This document shows, piece after piece, positions 34,684 through 43,495 of a stretch of DNA of 43,495 nt; position 1 is the stretch's first letter, and each line of letters begins with the position of its first letter. The stretch is from positions 1 through 43,495 of the forward strand of contig CAMCDL010000003.1 of NCBI GenBank assembly GCA_945873565.1, in the 5' to 3' direction. A program made the translations under genes and the position numbers. A model generated the notes under the pieces. That model worked only from the letters and a program-made list of their open reading frames with translations. It did not search any database and was not told the origin of the DNA. Origin of the DNA: an uncultured Selenomonadaceae bacterium (lineage in GTDB: Bacteria; Bacillota; Negativicutes; Selenomonadales; Selenomonadaceae).

Positions 34684-35904
34684 TTACTTCCTAAGCAATC
34701 TGTAGAACTTTTTCTTACCCTTCTTAACAATAGCCTCACCATTGGTAAAATCTTCCTCAGTGAGTACATAGTCCGGATCGGACAGCTTCTCATCCTTGAA
34801 GCTTACGCCATTCTGCTGAATAAGACGACGCCCCTCACCCTTGGAAGCAAATACCTTGCCTGCTACCAGCACATCCAGCAGCTTGCCGCCGATAGCATCA
34901 TCTCCCAGCTCAATGGTAGGCATATTTTCAGATGAACCAGCTCCGCCAAATACAGCCTCGGCTGCCTCCTGAGCCTTTCTTGCCTCTTCTTCGCCATGAA
35001 CCAGCTTAGTTACCTCGAAGGCCAGAACCTTTTTAGCCTCATTAATAGCAGCATCCTTAAGGCTGCTGAGACGCTCAACCTCATCCATAGGCAGGAAGGT
35101 CAGCATGAGCAGACACTTTCTTACGTCTGCATCATCCACATTTCTCCAGTACTGATAGAAATCATAAACAGGAGTTTTTTCCTTATCCAGCCATAATGCT
35201 CCGCCAGCAGTCTTGCCCATCTTCTTGCCATCACTCTTGGTGAGCAGTGTAAATGTAAGGCCATAAACCGCATCACCGGTCTTGCGGCGGGTCAGCTCGA
35301 CACCACCGATAATATTGGACCATTGGTCATCGCCGCCCATCTCAAGCTTAAGGCCATAACGGCGATGGAGCTCTAAAAAGTCATAGGACTGCATTATCAT
35401 GTAGTTGAATTCAAGGAAGGTGAGACCCTTCTCCATACGGTTCTTATAGCACTCAGCAGTAAGCATACGATTAACTGAAAAGTGTGGACCTACATCTCTT
35501 AAAAGCTCAATATAATTAAGCTTTCTAAGCCAGTCACCATTATTTACCATAATAGCCTTGCCATCAGAGAAATCAATAAACCTCGCCATCTGCTCCTTAA
35601 AACGATTGCAATTATACTCGATATCCTCATCGGTCAGCATCTTACGCATATCTGTGCGTCCAGATGGATCACCTACAGTACCGGTACCACCACCTACCAG
35701 GCATACTGGACGATGACCCGCACGCTGCATGCGGGCCATTACCATAAGACCAAGGAAATGGCCTACATGAAGGCTGTCCGCAGTAGGGTCGAAGCCTACA
35801 TAAAAGGTTACCTTCTCATTTTCCAGCAGCGAACGTACCTCATCTGTATTAGTACACTGAGCAATATAGCCTCTTTCAGTTAATTCATCAAAAATGCTTG
35901 CCAT
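34684..35904 (-). CDS. tyrS: Tyrosine-tRNA ligase
   Basis: 406 aa. Class I synthetase: the HIGH-like motif is [16 protein letters not shown] and the KMSKS-like loop is [15 protein letters not shown]-terminal S4 RNA-binding domain (about 340-400, [20 protein letters not shown]) follows. The SD AAGGAG lies before the ATG. No T-box is present in front of it: only 19 bases separate it from the PBP1A gene, so it is probably expressed from the upstream promoter rather than controlled by tRNATyr. The next genes, yebC and ruvC, follow after 49 bases. Confidence 0.96.
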   Translation of the reverse strand: MASIFDELTERGYIAQCTNTDEVRSLLENEKVTFYVGFDPTADSLHVGHFLGLMVMARMQRAGHRPVCLVGGGTGTVGDPSGRTDMRKMLTDEDIEYNCNRFKEQMARFIDFSDGKAIMVNNGDWLRKLNYIELLRDVGPHFSVNRMLTAECYKNRMEKGLTFLEFNYMIMQSYDFLELHRRYGLKLEMGGDDQWSNIIGGVELTRRKTGDAVYGLTFTLLTKSDGKKMGKTAGGALWLDKEKTPVYDFYQYWRNVDDADVRKCLLMLTFLPMDEVERLSSLKDAAINEAKKVLAFEVTKLVHGEEEARKAQEAAEAVFGGAGSSENMPTIELGDDAIGGKLLDVLVAGKVFASKGEGRRLIQQNGVSFKDEKLSDPDYVLTEEDFTNGEAIVKKGKKKFYRLLRK

Positions 35905-35923
35905 TAATAAAACTCCTTGTATG

Positions 35924-38035
35924 TTATTCGTTAGACTTTTTGCTTGCTACAGCAGGCGGAGCTGCTGCAGGCTGTCCCTCAGCAGGGGAATTATCTGCTG
36001 GCGGAGCATCAGTCTTTGCATCAGGTTTACCATCGCTCTTGCCACCAGCCGGATTCTTCTGATCCTTTTTGTCATTGCCGCTGGCTTTCTTATCCTTGCC
36101 GCCCTTGTCCTTCTTGTCCTTGTCATCATCCTTGACTGGAGCCTCAACTTCTACTAGTGAAGCACCAGCAAATGATTTTGCTGGAGTACCCTGCAGAGCC
36201 TTATTCATAAAAGCTCTCCAGATGGTTGCAGGAGTAGTACCGCCAGTCATGGTACCCATACGGGCATTATCATCACAGCCGACCCATACACCACACACAA
36301 GATTGGGTACATAGCCAATGAACCATGCATCATGATAATCATCCGTGGTACCAGTCTTGCCGGCTGCAGGTCTTCCTATATTAGCACCTGTACCAGTACC
36401 ACGGGCAATAACACCCATCAGCATACTTGTCAGGTCATCAGCAGTTTTTTGCTTAAGAACTGCCTTGTCTTCTATCTTGGTCTCTTTAAGCACCTTGCCA
36501 TTTCTGTCAAGAACCTTAATGATTGCTCTAGGCTTTACATAGACACCTTTGTTGGCAAAGGTACCATAAGCAGCAGTCATCTCCAGCGGAGTAACGCCCC
36601 TGGTAAGACCACCGATAGAGCTTGCCAGATTGCGGTCGTTTGTGCTGCCATTCATAACAAAGGTAGAAATCCCCATATCAGAAGCCTTAAGCAGCACCTC
36701 ATCAATACCTACCTCCCTAGCCAGGTAAACGGTAGACACATTGAGAGACTGCTCCGCAACATAGCGCATAGAAACCTTGCCATAAAAGCTGCGGTCATAA
36801 TTCTGCGGCTTCCAACCGGCAATGTTCAGTTCCTTATCCTCAATGATAGAGGATGGACTAAACTTGCCGCTATCAAGGGCTGCAGCGAATACAAATGGCT
36901 TAAAGGATGAACCAGGCTGACGGACAGCCAGGCATGCGCGGTTAAACTGATCAGTACCGCGGCCACCGACCATTGCCCTTATCTCACCTGTACCTGGTTC
37001 AATAGCTACTAGTGCAGCCTGAGGCTGTACATGACCTTCGCTGTCAGTATACATATCAGGCAAATTAGCAAGTGCTGCCTCAGCAGCTTTCTGATAATCG
37101 ACATCCAGAGTAGTGTAGACCTTCAGGCCTTCCTTGTATACGGAATCAGCACCGAACTCCTCTACCAGCTCCTGGGTAACATAATCTATGAAGTATGAAG
37201 CAAAGCCCTCGCTTTCATTGGCATGCTTCACGAGATTAAGCTCCATAGCCTTAGTCTTAGCGGCCACATCAGGACTTATCTTGTCATACTTGACCATCTG
37301 ATCAAGTACAGTTGCCTTTCTGCTCTGAGCTGCCTCAAGGTTATTCAGAGGTGAATAATAATTTGGGCTCTTCGGAATACCTGCCAGCATAGCACATTCA
37401 TTAAGGTCAAGCTCCTCAACATCCTTACCAAAATAAACCCTTGCCGCTGCCTGTACACCGTAGGCACCCTGACCAAAATAAATCTGATTCAGATACAGCT
37501 CAAGAATTTCCTTTTTTGTATACTGGCGCTCAAGCTGCAGAGCCAGAAACATCTCCTGAATCTTTCGGCTCATTGTACGCTCCTGAGTCAGATAGGCATT
37601 CTTTGCCAGCTGCTGGGTAATGGTAGAACCACCCTCAGCAACCCCCTGGCTAGTGATGTTGGCAACAAGAGCTCGGAATATACCTCTTGGGTCTATTCCG
37701 GAATGCTCATAGAAACGAACATCCTCTACAGCAACAAAAGCATCCTGCAGCGCCTGCGGAATCTGCTTTATACTTACTGGCACACGGTTTTCATCAGCAT
37801 GAACCGTAGCCACCTCATTGCCATTAATATCAAAAATCTGCGATGAAGCAGGTGGCTTCACGTCGCTAAGGTTATCCTTTGTGTTCATTGACGCAGTAAG
37901 AAAACCACATCCTACTCCCACAACCATGACGCATATTACAATAAGTACACCAAGAAAAATACGCTTTGTATTACTGCCGCCTGAGGACTTAGCCTTTTGC
38001 CTGGTCTTCTTTGCGGCTCCTGTACGCTTTTCCAT
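35924..38035 (-). CDS. Class A penicillin-binding protein (PBP1A type)
   Basis: 703 aa. A basic cytosolic tail and one membrane segment (about 25-48) are followed by a GT51 glycosyltransferase domain (about 65-240; Glu104 in [26 protein letters not shown]) and a transpeptidase domain (about 310-620; GSSFKPF with the catalytic Ser, the SLNVS triad and AGKTGTT). It polymerises and cross-links peptidoglycan outside the membrane. The last 70 residues are low complexity: runs of Lys/Asp/Gly, then Pro/Ala. The gene has its own promoter and a strong SD, and precedes tyrS. The gene name (ponA or mrcA) is not certain. Confidence 0.93.
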   Translation of the reverse strand: MEKRTGAAKKTRQKAKSSGGSNTKRIFLGVLIVICVMVVGVGCGFLTASMNTKDNLSDVKPPASSQIFDINGNEVATVHADENRVPVSIKQIPQALQDAFVAVEDVRFYEHSGIDPRGIFRALVANITSQGVAEGGSTITQQLAKNAYLTQERTMSRKIQEMFLALQLERQYTKKEILELYLNQIYFGQGAYGVQAAARVYFGKDVEELDLNECAMLAGIPKSPNYYSPLNNLEAAQSRKATVLDQMVKYDKISPDVAAKTKAMELNLVKHANESEGFASYFIDYVTQELVEEFGADSVYKEGLKVYTTLDVDYQKAAEAALANLPDMYTDSEGHVQPQAALVAIEPGTGEIRAMVGGRGTDQFNRACLAVRQPGSSFKPFVFAAALDSGKFSPSSIIEDKELNIAGWKPQNYDRSFYGKVSMRYVAEQSLNVSTVYLAREVGIDEVLLKASDMGISTFVMNGSTNDRNLASSIGGLTRGVTPLEMTAAYGTFANKGVYVKPRAIIKVLDRNGKVLKETKIEDKAVLKQKTADDLTSMLMGVIARGTGTGANIGRPAAGKTGTTDDYHDAWFIGYVPNLVCGVWVGCDDNARMGTMTGGTTPATIWRAFMNKALQGTPAKSFAGASLVEVEAPVKDDDKDKKDKGGKDKKASGNDKKDQKNPAGGKSDGKPDAKTDAPPADNSPAEGQPAAAPPAVASKKSNE

Positions 38036-38070
38036 GAGCTGCCTCCTTAATTTTATACATACCCGTCATT

Positions 38071-38099
38071 ATTATAACCCCCGCCTTACTTCAAAGCAA
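38071..38099 (-). promoter_or_regulatory. Promoter of the PBP1A gene
   Basis: On the minus strand TTGCTT (38094-38099), 17 bases and a perfect TATAAT (38071-38076). It lies directly after the mutS2 stop and about 35 bases before the PBP1A start codon. The same -35 sequence and spacing occur before the U32 gene at 43130-43158. Confidence 0.65.
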
Positions 38100-38108
38100 G
38101 TGCTTTAG

Positions 38109-40490
38109 TCATTTAAGGTCCACTAGGGTTGCTCCGGTACCGCCTTCGCTCATATCTGCAAAATTAAAATTATCAACATTTCGATGTCGCTTGAGGTATT
38201 CATGAATACCCTTTCTGAGTGCTCCAGTACCCTTTCCATGAATTATAAGCACCTGAGAAAGTCCTGCCATAACAGAGTCGTCAATAAACTTTCCAAGAAT
38301 CACCTCAGCCTCATTTACCATAAGACCACGGATATCAATTTCTCTATGAGCCTCCTGTACCTTGCCAATAAAGCTTTCCTTACGCTTTCGGTTACGTGGC
38401 AACGTCTTTGGAGATGATTGAGTCTCGGCTGGCGCCTTGCTCACAAATTTGCAGGCAGACATCTTCACGTTCATCTTCATGGCACCCAGCTGTACCTCCA
38501 GCTCCTTGCCATGCACGCTGATTACACTTCCCTTCTGATCCAGCTTTGTAACATATACAATATCACCAGGACTGATAGAGGAAGGGTCTATTTTCTTGTT
38601 GTAGGCCTTTTCAGAAACAAGTCCTGGACGCACTCGCTCAGCCTCCTGAGCCAGTCTGTCACGTGCCTCCTGGATAGCCTGCTGCCGCTTCTGTATACCA
38701 AGGTCATTAAACTGCTCCTTAAGCTGCTTTATGACCTCCTCGGATTCCCGGCGAGCTCTCCTCACCATGGCAGCTCCCTCATCCTTGGCCTTTCTGATTA
38801 TTTCAGCCTTTCGCTTGCTAAGATCAGCCCTCATAGCCTCAGCCTTGGCCTCCAGCTGCTCAGCCCTCTGCTGCCTGAGCATTATATCAGCATTCATCTG
38901 CTCATAGAGCAGCTTCTCCTTTTCCAGCTGATTTATAACCTGCTCAAACTGAGCATGGTCAGCCTGAATAAGCTGCTTAGCTCTTATGATAAGCGACTCG
39001 CTGAGCCCCAGACGCCTGCTTATAGCAAAGGCGTTGGAAGCACCAGGTATACCAGTAAGCAGCCTATAGGTAGGCCTGAGGGTTTTTACATCAAATTCAA
39101 CGCAGGCATTTTCAATTCCAGCCTGACTGAAGGCAAATGTCTTGAGCTCAGAATAATGCGTTGTTGCCAGCACTGAAGCATTTATCTTTAACAGCTGTTC
39201 AAGAATGGCCATAGCCAGCGCTGCACCCTCCTCAGGATCTGTGCCAGCTCCAAGCTCATCCAGCAGAAGCAGATCATCTGATTCCACCTTTGACAGAATA
39301 TCCACCAGATGGGTCATGTGCGCCGAAAAGGTCGACAAACTCTGCTCTATGCTCTGTTCATCACCAATATCGGCATAGATTGTATTATAAACAGCAATCT
39401 CTGATCCTGATTCAGCAGGCAGAAAAAGGCCTGCTTGTGCCATAAGAACCATAAGCCCCAGAGTTTTCATGCTGACTGTCTTACCACCAGTATTGGGACC
39501 GGTAATCAGCAGCATGCTGTATTTATCACCTAAGGAAATGTCAATAGGTACCACCCTTGTGCGATCAATCAGGGGATGCCGTGCTCCTATCAGGCAAGTC
39601 CTGCCTTCATCATTTATAACAGGCTCTGTAGCCTGAAGCTCATAGGCCAGTGCCGCTTTAGCAAAAGCAAAATCAATATCAGCCATAATTTCGCAGTTAG
39701 TAAGAAGCTGCTCATCACAGCGCCTTATCTGCTGGGACATATCCCTCAATATACGCTCAATCTCATGGCGCTCTGCCGATACCAGCTGCTTTACATCATT
39801 ATTAAGATTAACAACTGCCATAGGTTCAATAAATACAGTTGCACCAGTTGCTGACTGGTCATGCACTATGCCGGGAAAATACTGACGGTACTCCTGCTTG
39901 ATAGGCACAACATATCTATCGCCTCGCATGGTTACGATAGCTTCCTGAAAATACTTCTGATATTCTGCAGAATGCAGTATATTTGCCAGGTGATCCTTAA
40001 TACGGGCCTGACTGACCTTCATCTCACGGCGGATCCGCTTCAGCTCTATACTTGCATCATCCCTAAGGACTCCGTGCTCATCGATGGTATTTTCCAGATT
40101 GCGCTCCAGCTGACCCATGATTTCAATATTGTGAGCAGAGGCCTTCATAAGTGGCGCTTCAGCTTCCAGTTCCTTAAAAAACTTTTTAACGGCCCGCATT
40201 GCATACATGGTGCTAAGTATATCAAGAAGCTCAGCAGGCTCGAGAATTGAGCCTATACCCACCTTCTTGATATACTGCCGGATATCATGAATTCCGCCCA
40301 TTGGCGGATGTGCCACAGAATCAACCTGCACTGCCTCTGCCGTCTGAGCCAGCCATTCCCTGACCTCATTAACATCAGAGCTTGGCAGAAGACCGCGACA
40401 GAGCTCCTTGCCCATTGCTGAGCCAGCCTTTTCCTGCAGCTTATCAAGTATACGATTATATTCTAAAACCTTAAAGGAATCTTTTTCCAA
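38109..40490 (-). CDS. mutS2: MutS2 (Smr-domain ATPase)
   Basis: 793 aa. A MutS-like core with Walker A GPNTGGKT (331-338), a Walker B region (LLLLDELGAGTDPEEGAAL) and the switch motif ATTHYSEL, then a long coiled coil (about 510-620), and a C-terminal Smr nuclease domain (about 715-793; IDIRGLMVNEAE, IIHGKGTGALRKGI). MutS2 proteins suppress recombination or act on collided ribosomes; they are not mismatch repair MutS. The start is TTG at 40488-40490, with AGGAG nine bases upstream inside the end of the preceding gene. The genes are one base apart and translationally coupled. Confidence 0.95.
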   Translation of the reverse strand: MEKDSFKVLEYNRILDKLQEKAGSAMGKELCRGLLPSSDVNEVREWLAQTAEAVQVDSVAHPPMGGIHDIRQYIKKVGIGSILEPAELLDILSTMYAMRAVKKFFKELEAEAPLMKASAHNIEIMGQLERNLENTIDEHGVLRDDASIELKRIRREMKVSQARIKDHLANILHSAEYQKYFQEAIVTMRGDRYVVPIKQEYRQYFPGIVHDQSATGATVFIEPMAVVNLNNDVKQLVSAERHEIERILRDMSQQIRRCDEQLLTNCEIMADIDFAFAKAALAYELQATEPVINDEGRTCLIGARHPLIDRTRVVPIDISLGDKYSMLLITGPNTGGKTVSMKTLGLMVLMAQAGLFLPAESGSEIAVYNTIYADIGDEQSIEQSLSTFSAHMTHLVDILSKVESDDLLLLDELGAGTDPEEGAALAMAILEQLLKINASVLATTHYSELKTFAFSQAGIENACVEFDVKTLRPTYRLLTGIPGASNAFAISRRLGLSESLIIRAKQLIQADHAQFEQVINQLEKEKLLYEQMNADIMLRQQRAEQLEAKAEAMRADLSKRKAEIIRKAKDEGAAMVRRARRESEEVIKQLKEQFNDLGIQKRQQAIQEARDRLAQEAERVRPGLVSEKAYNKKIDPSSISPGDIVYVTKLDQKGSVISVHGKELEVQLGAMKMNVKMSACKFVSKAPAETQSSPKTLPRNRKRKESFIGKVQEAHREIDIRGLMVNEAEVILGKFIDDSVMAGLSQVLIIHGKGTGALRKGIHEYLKRHRNVDNFNFADMSEGGTGATLVDLK

Positions 40491-40491
40491 T

Positions 40492-43095
40492 TTATAATAC
40501 TCCTCTGAAATAGTGGCCTCTGGTGATTACCTTGCCTTCCAGCTTTTCTGCCTGTGCCCTGTATTCTTCATTCAGCTCGCCTTCCGTGTCCATAAACCGG
40601 CGGTAATTACGGATAGTTCTTTTAAGCTCATCGACTTCTAGATAACGGCCATCAATTCTCAGCCGGCTTATGCCAAGCCTTACCAGCTTATTAGCATGAG
40701 GAAGCATGCTAAGACGATTAGCATTCAGCAAATGCATATGACAGCTCTGATCCATAACTAACGGAAATGCTACATCCTTCCTATCCTTAAGGAAGAACCG
40801 TTTTCCACTGTTGACACAAGGAGCTCCGCAGCTTCCCTTATCCAATCCGCCCAGAAAGCTTCCTGTGCAGCAGTATTCTGATACCATCAGCTCAAGATAT
40901 CCGTCTACAAGGCATTCCAGTGCCAGCGGAGCCTTCCTGGCAATAGCCTCCAGCTGAGCCATATTAAGTTCTGGAGAAAGGGTCACACTTTCAATGCCAT
41001 GGCTAGCCATAAACTCCAGTGCCTGATGATTATAGCCAATAAATGAATATTCGGCATGAACTGGTATATCTGTCAGTTCTGTTACAGCCTGAAGGCTGCC
41101 TATATTATGAACACAGATTGCATCAGGTCGCAGTGCTGGCTCTGCACTGGCAGCCTCCTGAAGCCACCTATGAAATGCCTCCAGCTCATTATCGCGGATA
41201 ATTCTCTGAGTATTAAAAGCAATCCTTCGGCCAGCCTTATGGGCAAGCAAGGCAGCCTGCTGATACTGCTGAAGCATGAGGTATTCATGCCGATAGGAAT
41301 CTCCACCAAAAATCAGCCAGTCTGCTCCAGCCTGAATTGCGGCCTGCAGCTTTTCCATATCATCAGCAGTAACAGACAGCAAGGTCTCTGATGTTTTTCT
41401 GACAGGAGCGGCCATCCCTCCCAGATTACTGGAGGCATTATGCAGGCTGCTCCAGGCACACTGGGTTCTTTCCCACCAATGATACATATTCTGAAGCCGC
41501 TGTCTTTCCAGTGATTCCACAGCTTTTCTTCTTACTTCGTTTATTTCACTAACTGGCACCATTACCTGATTTCCCAGATCAGCCTCAAGTGAGGTAAGCT
41601 CAAATATACTTGACCCAAGCCTGGATATCTGCTTTTCTACCGCTTTATAATCCAGGGGACGATTCCTGGCCTGCTGGCCGATAAATACAGTCTCAGCTGA
41701 AGCGGTATTCCCGTCAGCATCCAGCATTTCAATACGAAATGGTTCTCCTATAGCGGCATAAACTCTGACCTTCAGAGGAATTCTCCTGACTGGAGCTCCG
41801 GCCTTAAAAAAGCCACCTGCCCAGCTCATCAGCCTGTTATCATATACCTTAAATACCCGGTCATGCTCAAAGACCATTGAATCAACTGGCAGGCTTACCA
41901 TCATCCCAGCCTCAGCATCAGCTACAGCTTGTCCATAAGAAGCAGCCTTTTTCAAGGCATTAATACTCATACCGCTCTTGCCTTTTTTACCAGAATCAGC
42001 AGGCAGCATTACAAGCTTCATATCCTTAACATTGGCAGTAACACGGCCACCGACCTTAACCCAGAAATCCACCTGGTCACCTTCTGCTAAAGGCGCTGAC
42101 AGCTTCAAGACTGCCCGATGGCTCTCCTTATCAAAGAAAAGTACACGTCCCAGCATAAGGCCCCGATTATTAGGGCGCTTGTCGCTCATCATGTTGCGCC
42201 CCTGCTTCTTTTCCATAAATGCTGTTGTAAAATCGCGGTTAAATATTTGAGCCAGCCTTGAGCTTGTCTTTGCCTCTACCTCAAACCTTCCAGCATAATA
42301 AGAATCTATCGCCCTGCGATAGGAATCAACTACTATAGCTACATACTCTGGACGCTTCATCCGTCCTTCAATTTTCAGAGATGCCACTCCCGCATCAATA
42401 AGCTGTGGCAAAAGCTCAATAGCATTTATATCCCTTGGGCTGAGCAAATACCTGCCAGCGGCATCTCCCAAAAGATCATTTCCCTTTTCATCAATCAGGG
42501 AATATGGCAGACGGCATGGCTGAGCACAGCGTCCCCTGTTTCCTGATCGGCCGCCAATTATGCTGCTCATGAGACACTGCCCTGAATAGCAAACGCACAG
42601 AGCGCCATGAACAAATACCTCAATTTCAGCCTTAGCATTGGCACAGATATGCCTTATAGCCTCCAGAGACAGCTCCCTGGAAAGCACTACCCGGCTGAAG
42701 CCCAGCTTTTCAAGGGCCCTGACACCATCGAGATTATGAACAGTCATTTGAGTGCTGGCATGCAAAGGAAGCCCTGGTGCAACCTCATGGGCCACCCGGG
42801 CTACCCCCATATCCTGTACCAGTACCGCATCAGCACCTGCATCATACAGGAATTTCAGGTATTCCTTAAGCTTCGGCAGCTCCTGATCATCAACAATAGT
42901 ATTTACAGTTACATTTATAAGAACGTTACGGAGGTGAGCCAGACGGATTGCCTCCCTAAGCCCCTCCTCATCAAAATTATCGGCATAAGCCCTGGCACCA
43001 AACATAGTACCAGCAAGATAAACAGCATTTGCTCCAGCCTCAATAGCTGCCAGCAGTGCCTCACGGCTTCCAGCAGGTGCTAACAGTTCAACCAA
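40492..43095 (-). CDS. Peptidase U32-family protein with DUF3656, RlhA-like
   Basis: 867 aa. The N-terminal U32 domain starts ELLAPAGSREALLAAIEAGANAVYLA, with the signature block ELEVFVHGALCVCYSGQC-like (residues 158-175) and a cysteine cluster (GNRGRCAQPC). DUF3656 follows (about 380-480), then a second U32-like half (about 565-867, with CTGSFLGGLDKGSCGAPC). Relatives hydroxylate RNA (RlhA on 23S rRNA, TrhP on tRNA) rather than degrade protein; the cysteines may hold an Fe-S cluster. The start is TTG at 43093-43095, with GGAGG eight bases upstream. An out-of-frame ATG in between opens only four codons. It is the first gene of the U32-mutS2 unit. Confidence 0.88.
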   Translation of the reverse strand: MVELLAPAGSREALLAAIEAGANAVYLAGTMFGARAYADNFDEEGLREAIRLAHLRNVLINVTVNTIVDDQELPKLKEYLKFLYDAGADAVLVQDMGVARVAHEVAPGLPLHASTQMTVHNLDGVRALEKLGFSRVVLSRELSLEAIRHICANAKAEIEVFVHGALCVCYSGQCLMSSIIGGRSGNRGRCAQPCRLPYSLIDEKGNDLLGDAAGRYLLSPRDINAIELLPQLIDAGVASLKIEGRMKRPEYVAIVVDSYRRAIDSYYAGRFEVEAKTSSRLAQIFNRDFTTAFMEKKQGRNMMSDKRPNNRGLMLGRVLFFDKESHRAVLKLSAPLAEGDQVDFWVKVGGRVTANVKDMKLVMLPADSGKKGKSGMSINALKKAASYGQAVADAEAGMMVSLPVDSMVFEHDRVFKVYDNRLMSWAGGFFKAGAPVRRIPLKVRVYAAIGEPFRIEMLDADGNTASAETVFIGQQARNRPLDYKAVEKQISRLGSSIFELTSLEADLGNQVMVPVSEINEVRRKAVESLERQRLQNMYHWWERTQCAWSSLHNASSNLGGMAAPVRKTSETLLSVTADDMEKLQAAIQAGADWLIFGGDSYRHEYLMLQQYQQAALLAHKAGRRIAFNTQRIIRDNELEAFHRWLQEAASAEPALRPDAICVHNIGSLQAVTELTDIPVHAEYSFIGYNHQALEFMASHGIESVTLSPELNMAQLEAIARKAPLALECLVDGYLELMVSEYCCTGSFLGGLDKGSCGAPCVNSGKRFFLKDRKDVAFPLVMDQSCHMHLLNANRLSMLPHANKLVRLGISRLRIDGRYLEVDELKRTIRNYRRFMDTEGELNEEYRAQAEKLEGKVITRGHYFRGVL

Positions 43096-43129
43096 GCTTC
43101 ATTCCTCCTGAAAAAATACTAATTATATT

Positions 43130-43158
43130 ATTATACCGCTGGCACCAGCACAAAGCAA
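43130..43158 (-). promoter_or_regulatory. Promoter of the U32-mutS2 unit
   Basis: On the minus strand TTGCTT (43153-43158), 17 bases and a perfect TATAAT (43130-43135). A perfect palindrome (GCTGGCACCAGC, 43139-43150) fills most of the spacer, and AGCAATTGCT (43154-43163) overlaps the -35 box. Such dyads could be operator sites. Confidence 0.6.
43139..43150. repeat. Palindrome in the promoter spacer
   Basis: GCTGG and CCAGC are perfect inverted copies around a 2-base centre, placed between the -35 and -10 boxes of the U32 promoter. No T-run follows, so it is not a terminator of the histidine kinase gene. A MerR-like or repressor binding site is possible; this is inference from position alone. 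Confidence 0.35.
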
Positions 43159-43194
43159 TTGCTAAAAGACAAGTTAATATTTCAGTTTGCTCAT

Positions 43195-43495
43195 TCAGAA
43201 AGTAATTGTAAACATAGTGCCCTCATCAACAATGCTTTCTATCTCCAGCTTTGCGTTATGGAGCTTAACACTATGCTTAACAATAGACAGGCCTAAGCCT
43301 GTACCACCTACTGATTTTGAATGACTCTTATCAACCCGGTAAAACCTTTCAAATATTCTCTTCTGGTCGCTCTTCGAGATACCGATACCAGTATCCCTGA
43401 TAGTCACTATTACATTCCTGTCATGTTTTTCAAGAGAAATAGTGACACTTCCTCCGGGGCGATTATACTTTATACCATTTTCACATATATTATAG
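43195..43495 (-). CDS. Sensor histidine kinase, C-terminal ATPase part (cut by the window edge)
   Basis: The last 99 codons of a histidine kinase; the frame stays open to the right edge. Visible boxes are an N box (NICENGIKYNRPGG), G1 (IRDTGIGI), an F box (FERFYRV) and G2 (GGTGLGLSIVKHSV), in the order expected for a HATPase_c domain. The last residues are GTMFTITF. The sensor, membrane and phospho-acceptor parts and the partner regulator lie outside the window. It resembles PhoR/WalK-type kinases in this domain, but the signal cannot be guessed. Confidence 0.92.
   Translation of the reverse strand, partial: YNICENGIKYNRPGGSVTISLEKHDRNVIVTIRDTGIGISKSDQKRIFERFYRVDKSHSKSVGGTGLGLSIVKHSVKLHNAKLEIESIVDEGTMFTITF

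Noticed and set aside
36010-36140. Repeat array or CRISPR-like structure
   Set aside because: The repetitive DNA is low-complexity coding sequence for the Lys/Asp/Gly tail of PBP1A, without regular unit length or spacers.
38418-39176. 252-codon plus-strand Leu/Ser-rich frame opposite mutS2
   Set aside because: The Leu/Ser richness is the antisense image of the Lys/Glu/Gln-rich coiled coil of MutS2, not a membrane protein.

Overview
This 43.5 kb window reads as a piece of chromosome from a low-to-moderate GC Firmicute. The support is a T-box leader in front of pheST, B. subtilis-like MutS2, a YebC-RuvC pair, and strong SD sequences with frequent GTG/TTG starts. The polyamine gene set, a large exported lipase and several GGDEF/EAL proteins suggest a Gram-negative-type Firmicute of the class Negativicutes (Selenomonas/Anaerovibrio-like). 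That placement is inference; no rRNA or outer-membrane gene is present to prove it. All but three of the genes are on the minus strand. There are no tRNA or rRNA genes, CRISPR arrays, insertion sequences or phage genes.

Layout (minus strand unless stated). 1-180: promoter and ribosome binding site of a gene just off the left edge, and the gdhA terminator. 181-3728: gdhA, a SorE-like dehydrogenase and a SIMPL-domain protein. 3971-4501 (+): a small exported protein. 4611-10635: an L,D-transpeptidase, polA, mutM, coaE and a lytic transglycosylase, closely packed and read in that order. 10763-12187: an APC-type amino acid permease broken by an in-frame TAA. 12340-13480 (+): a pair of half-size chromate transporters. 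13520-18149: membrane GGDEF-EAL, ribF and PAS-GGDEF. 18245-26099: a seven-gene polyamine operon. 26269-29245: cytosolic GGDEF-EAL and a DUF362/ferredoxin protein. 29357-43095: U32 peptidase, mutS2, PBP1A, tyrS, yebC, ruvC, T-box, pheS, pheT and zapA, transcribed right to left. 43195-43495: 3' end of a sensor histidine kinase.

The most interesting region is 18.2-26.2 kb. From one promoter it reads speD, an arginine/lysine/ornithine-type decarboxylase, speE, an agmatinase-like ureohydrolase, carboxy(nor)spermidine dehydrogenase, carboxy(nor)spermidine decarboxylase, and a secreted class-3 lipase whose start lies inside the decarboxylase gene. The operon therefore carries both known ways of adding an aminopropyl group: decarboxylated SAM with SpeE, and aspartate semialdehyde with CASDH/CASDC. 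These could be redundant, or could work in series to make a longer polyamine. speD starts with TTG and has an unusually distant SD. I see no terminator after the lipase, and c-di-GMP genes lie on both sides, so transcription may continue into PAS-GGDEF, ribF and GGDEF-EAL down to the hairpin near 13.5 kb.

The rest is largely housekeeping: DNA repair and replication (polA, mutM, ruvC, mutS2), translation (pheST, tyrS), cofactors (coaE, ribF), cell wall (L,D-transpeptidase, lytic transglycosylase, PBP1A) and division (zapA).
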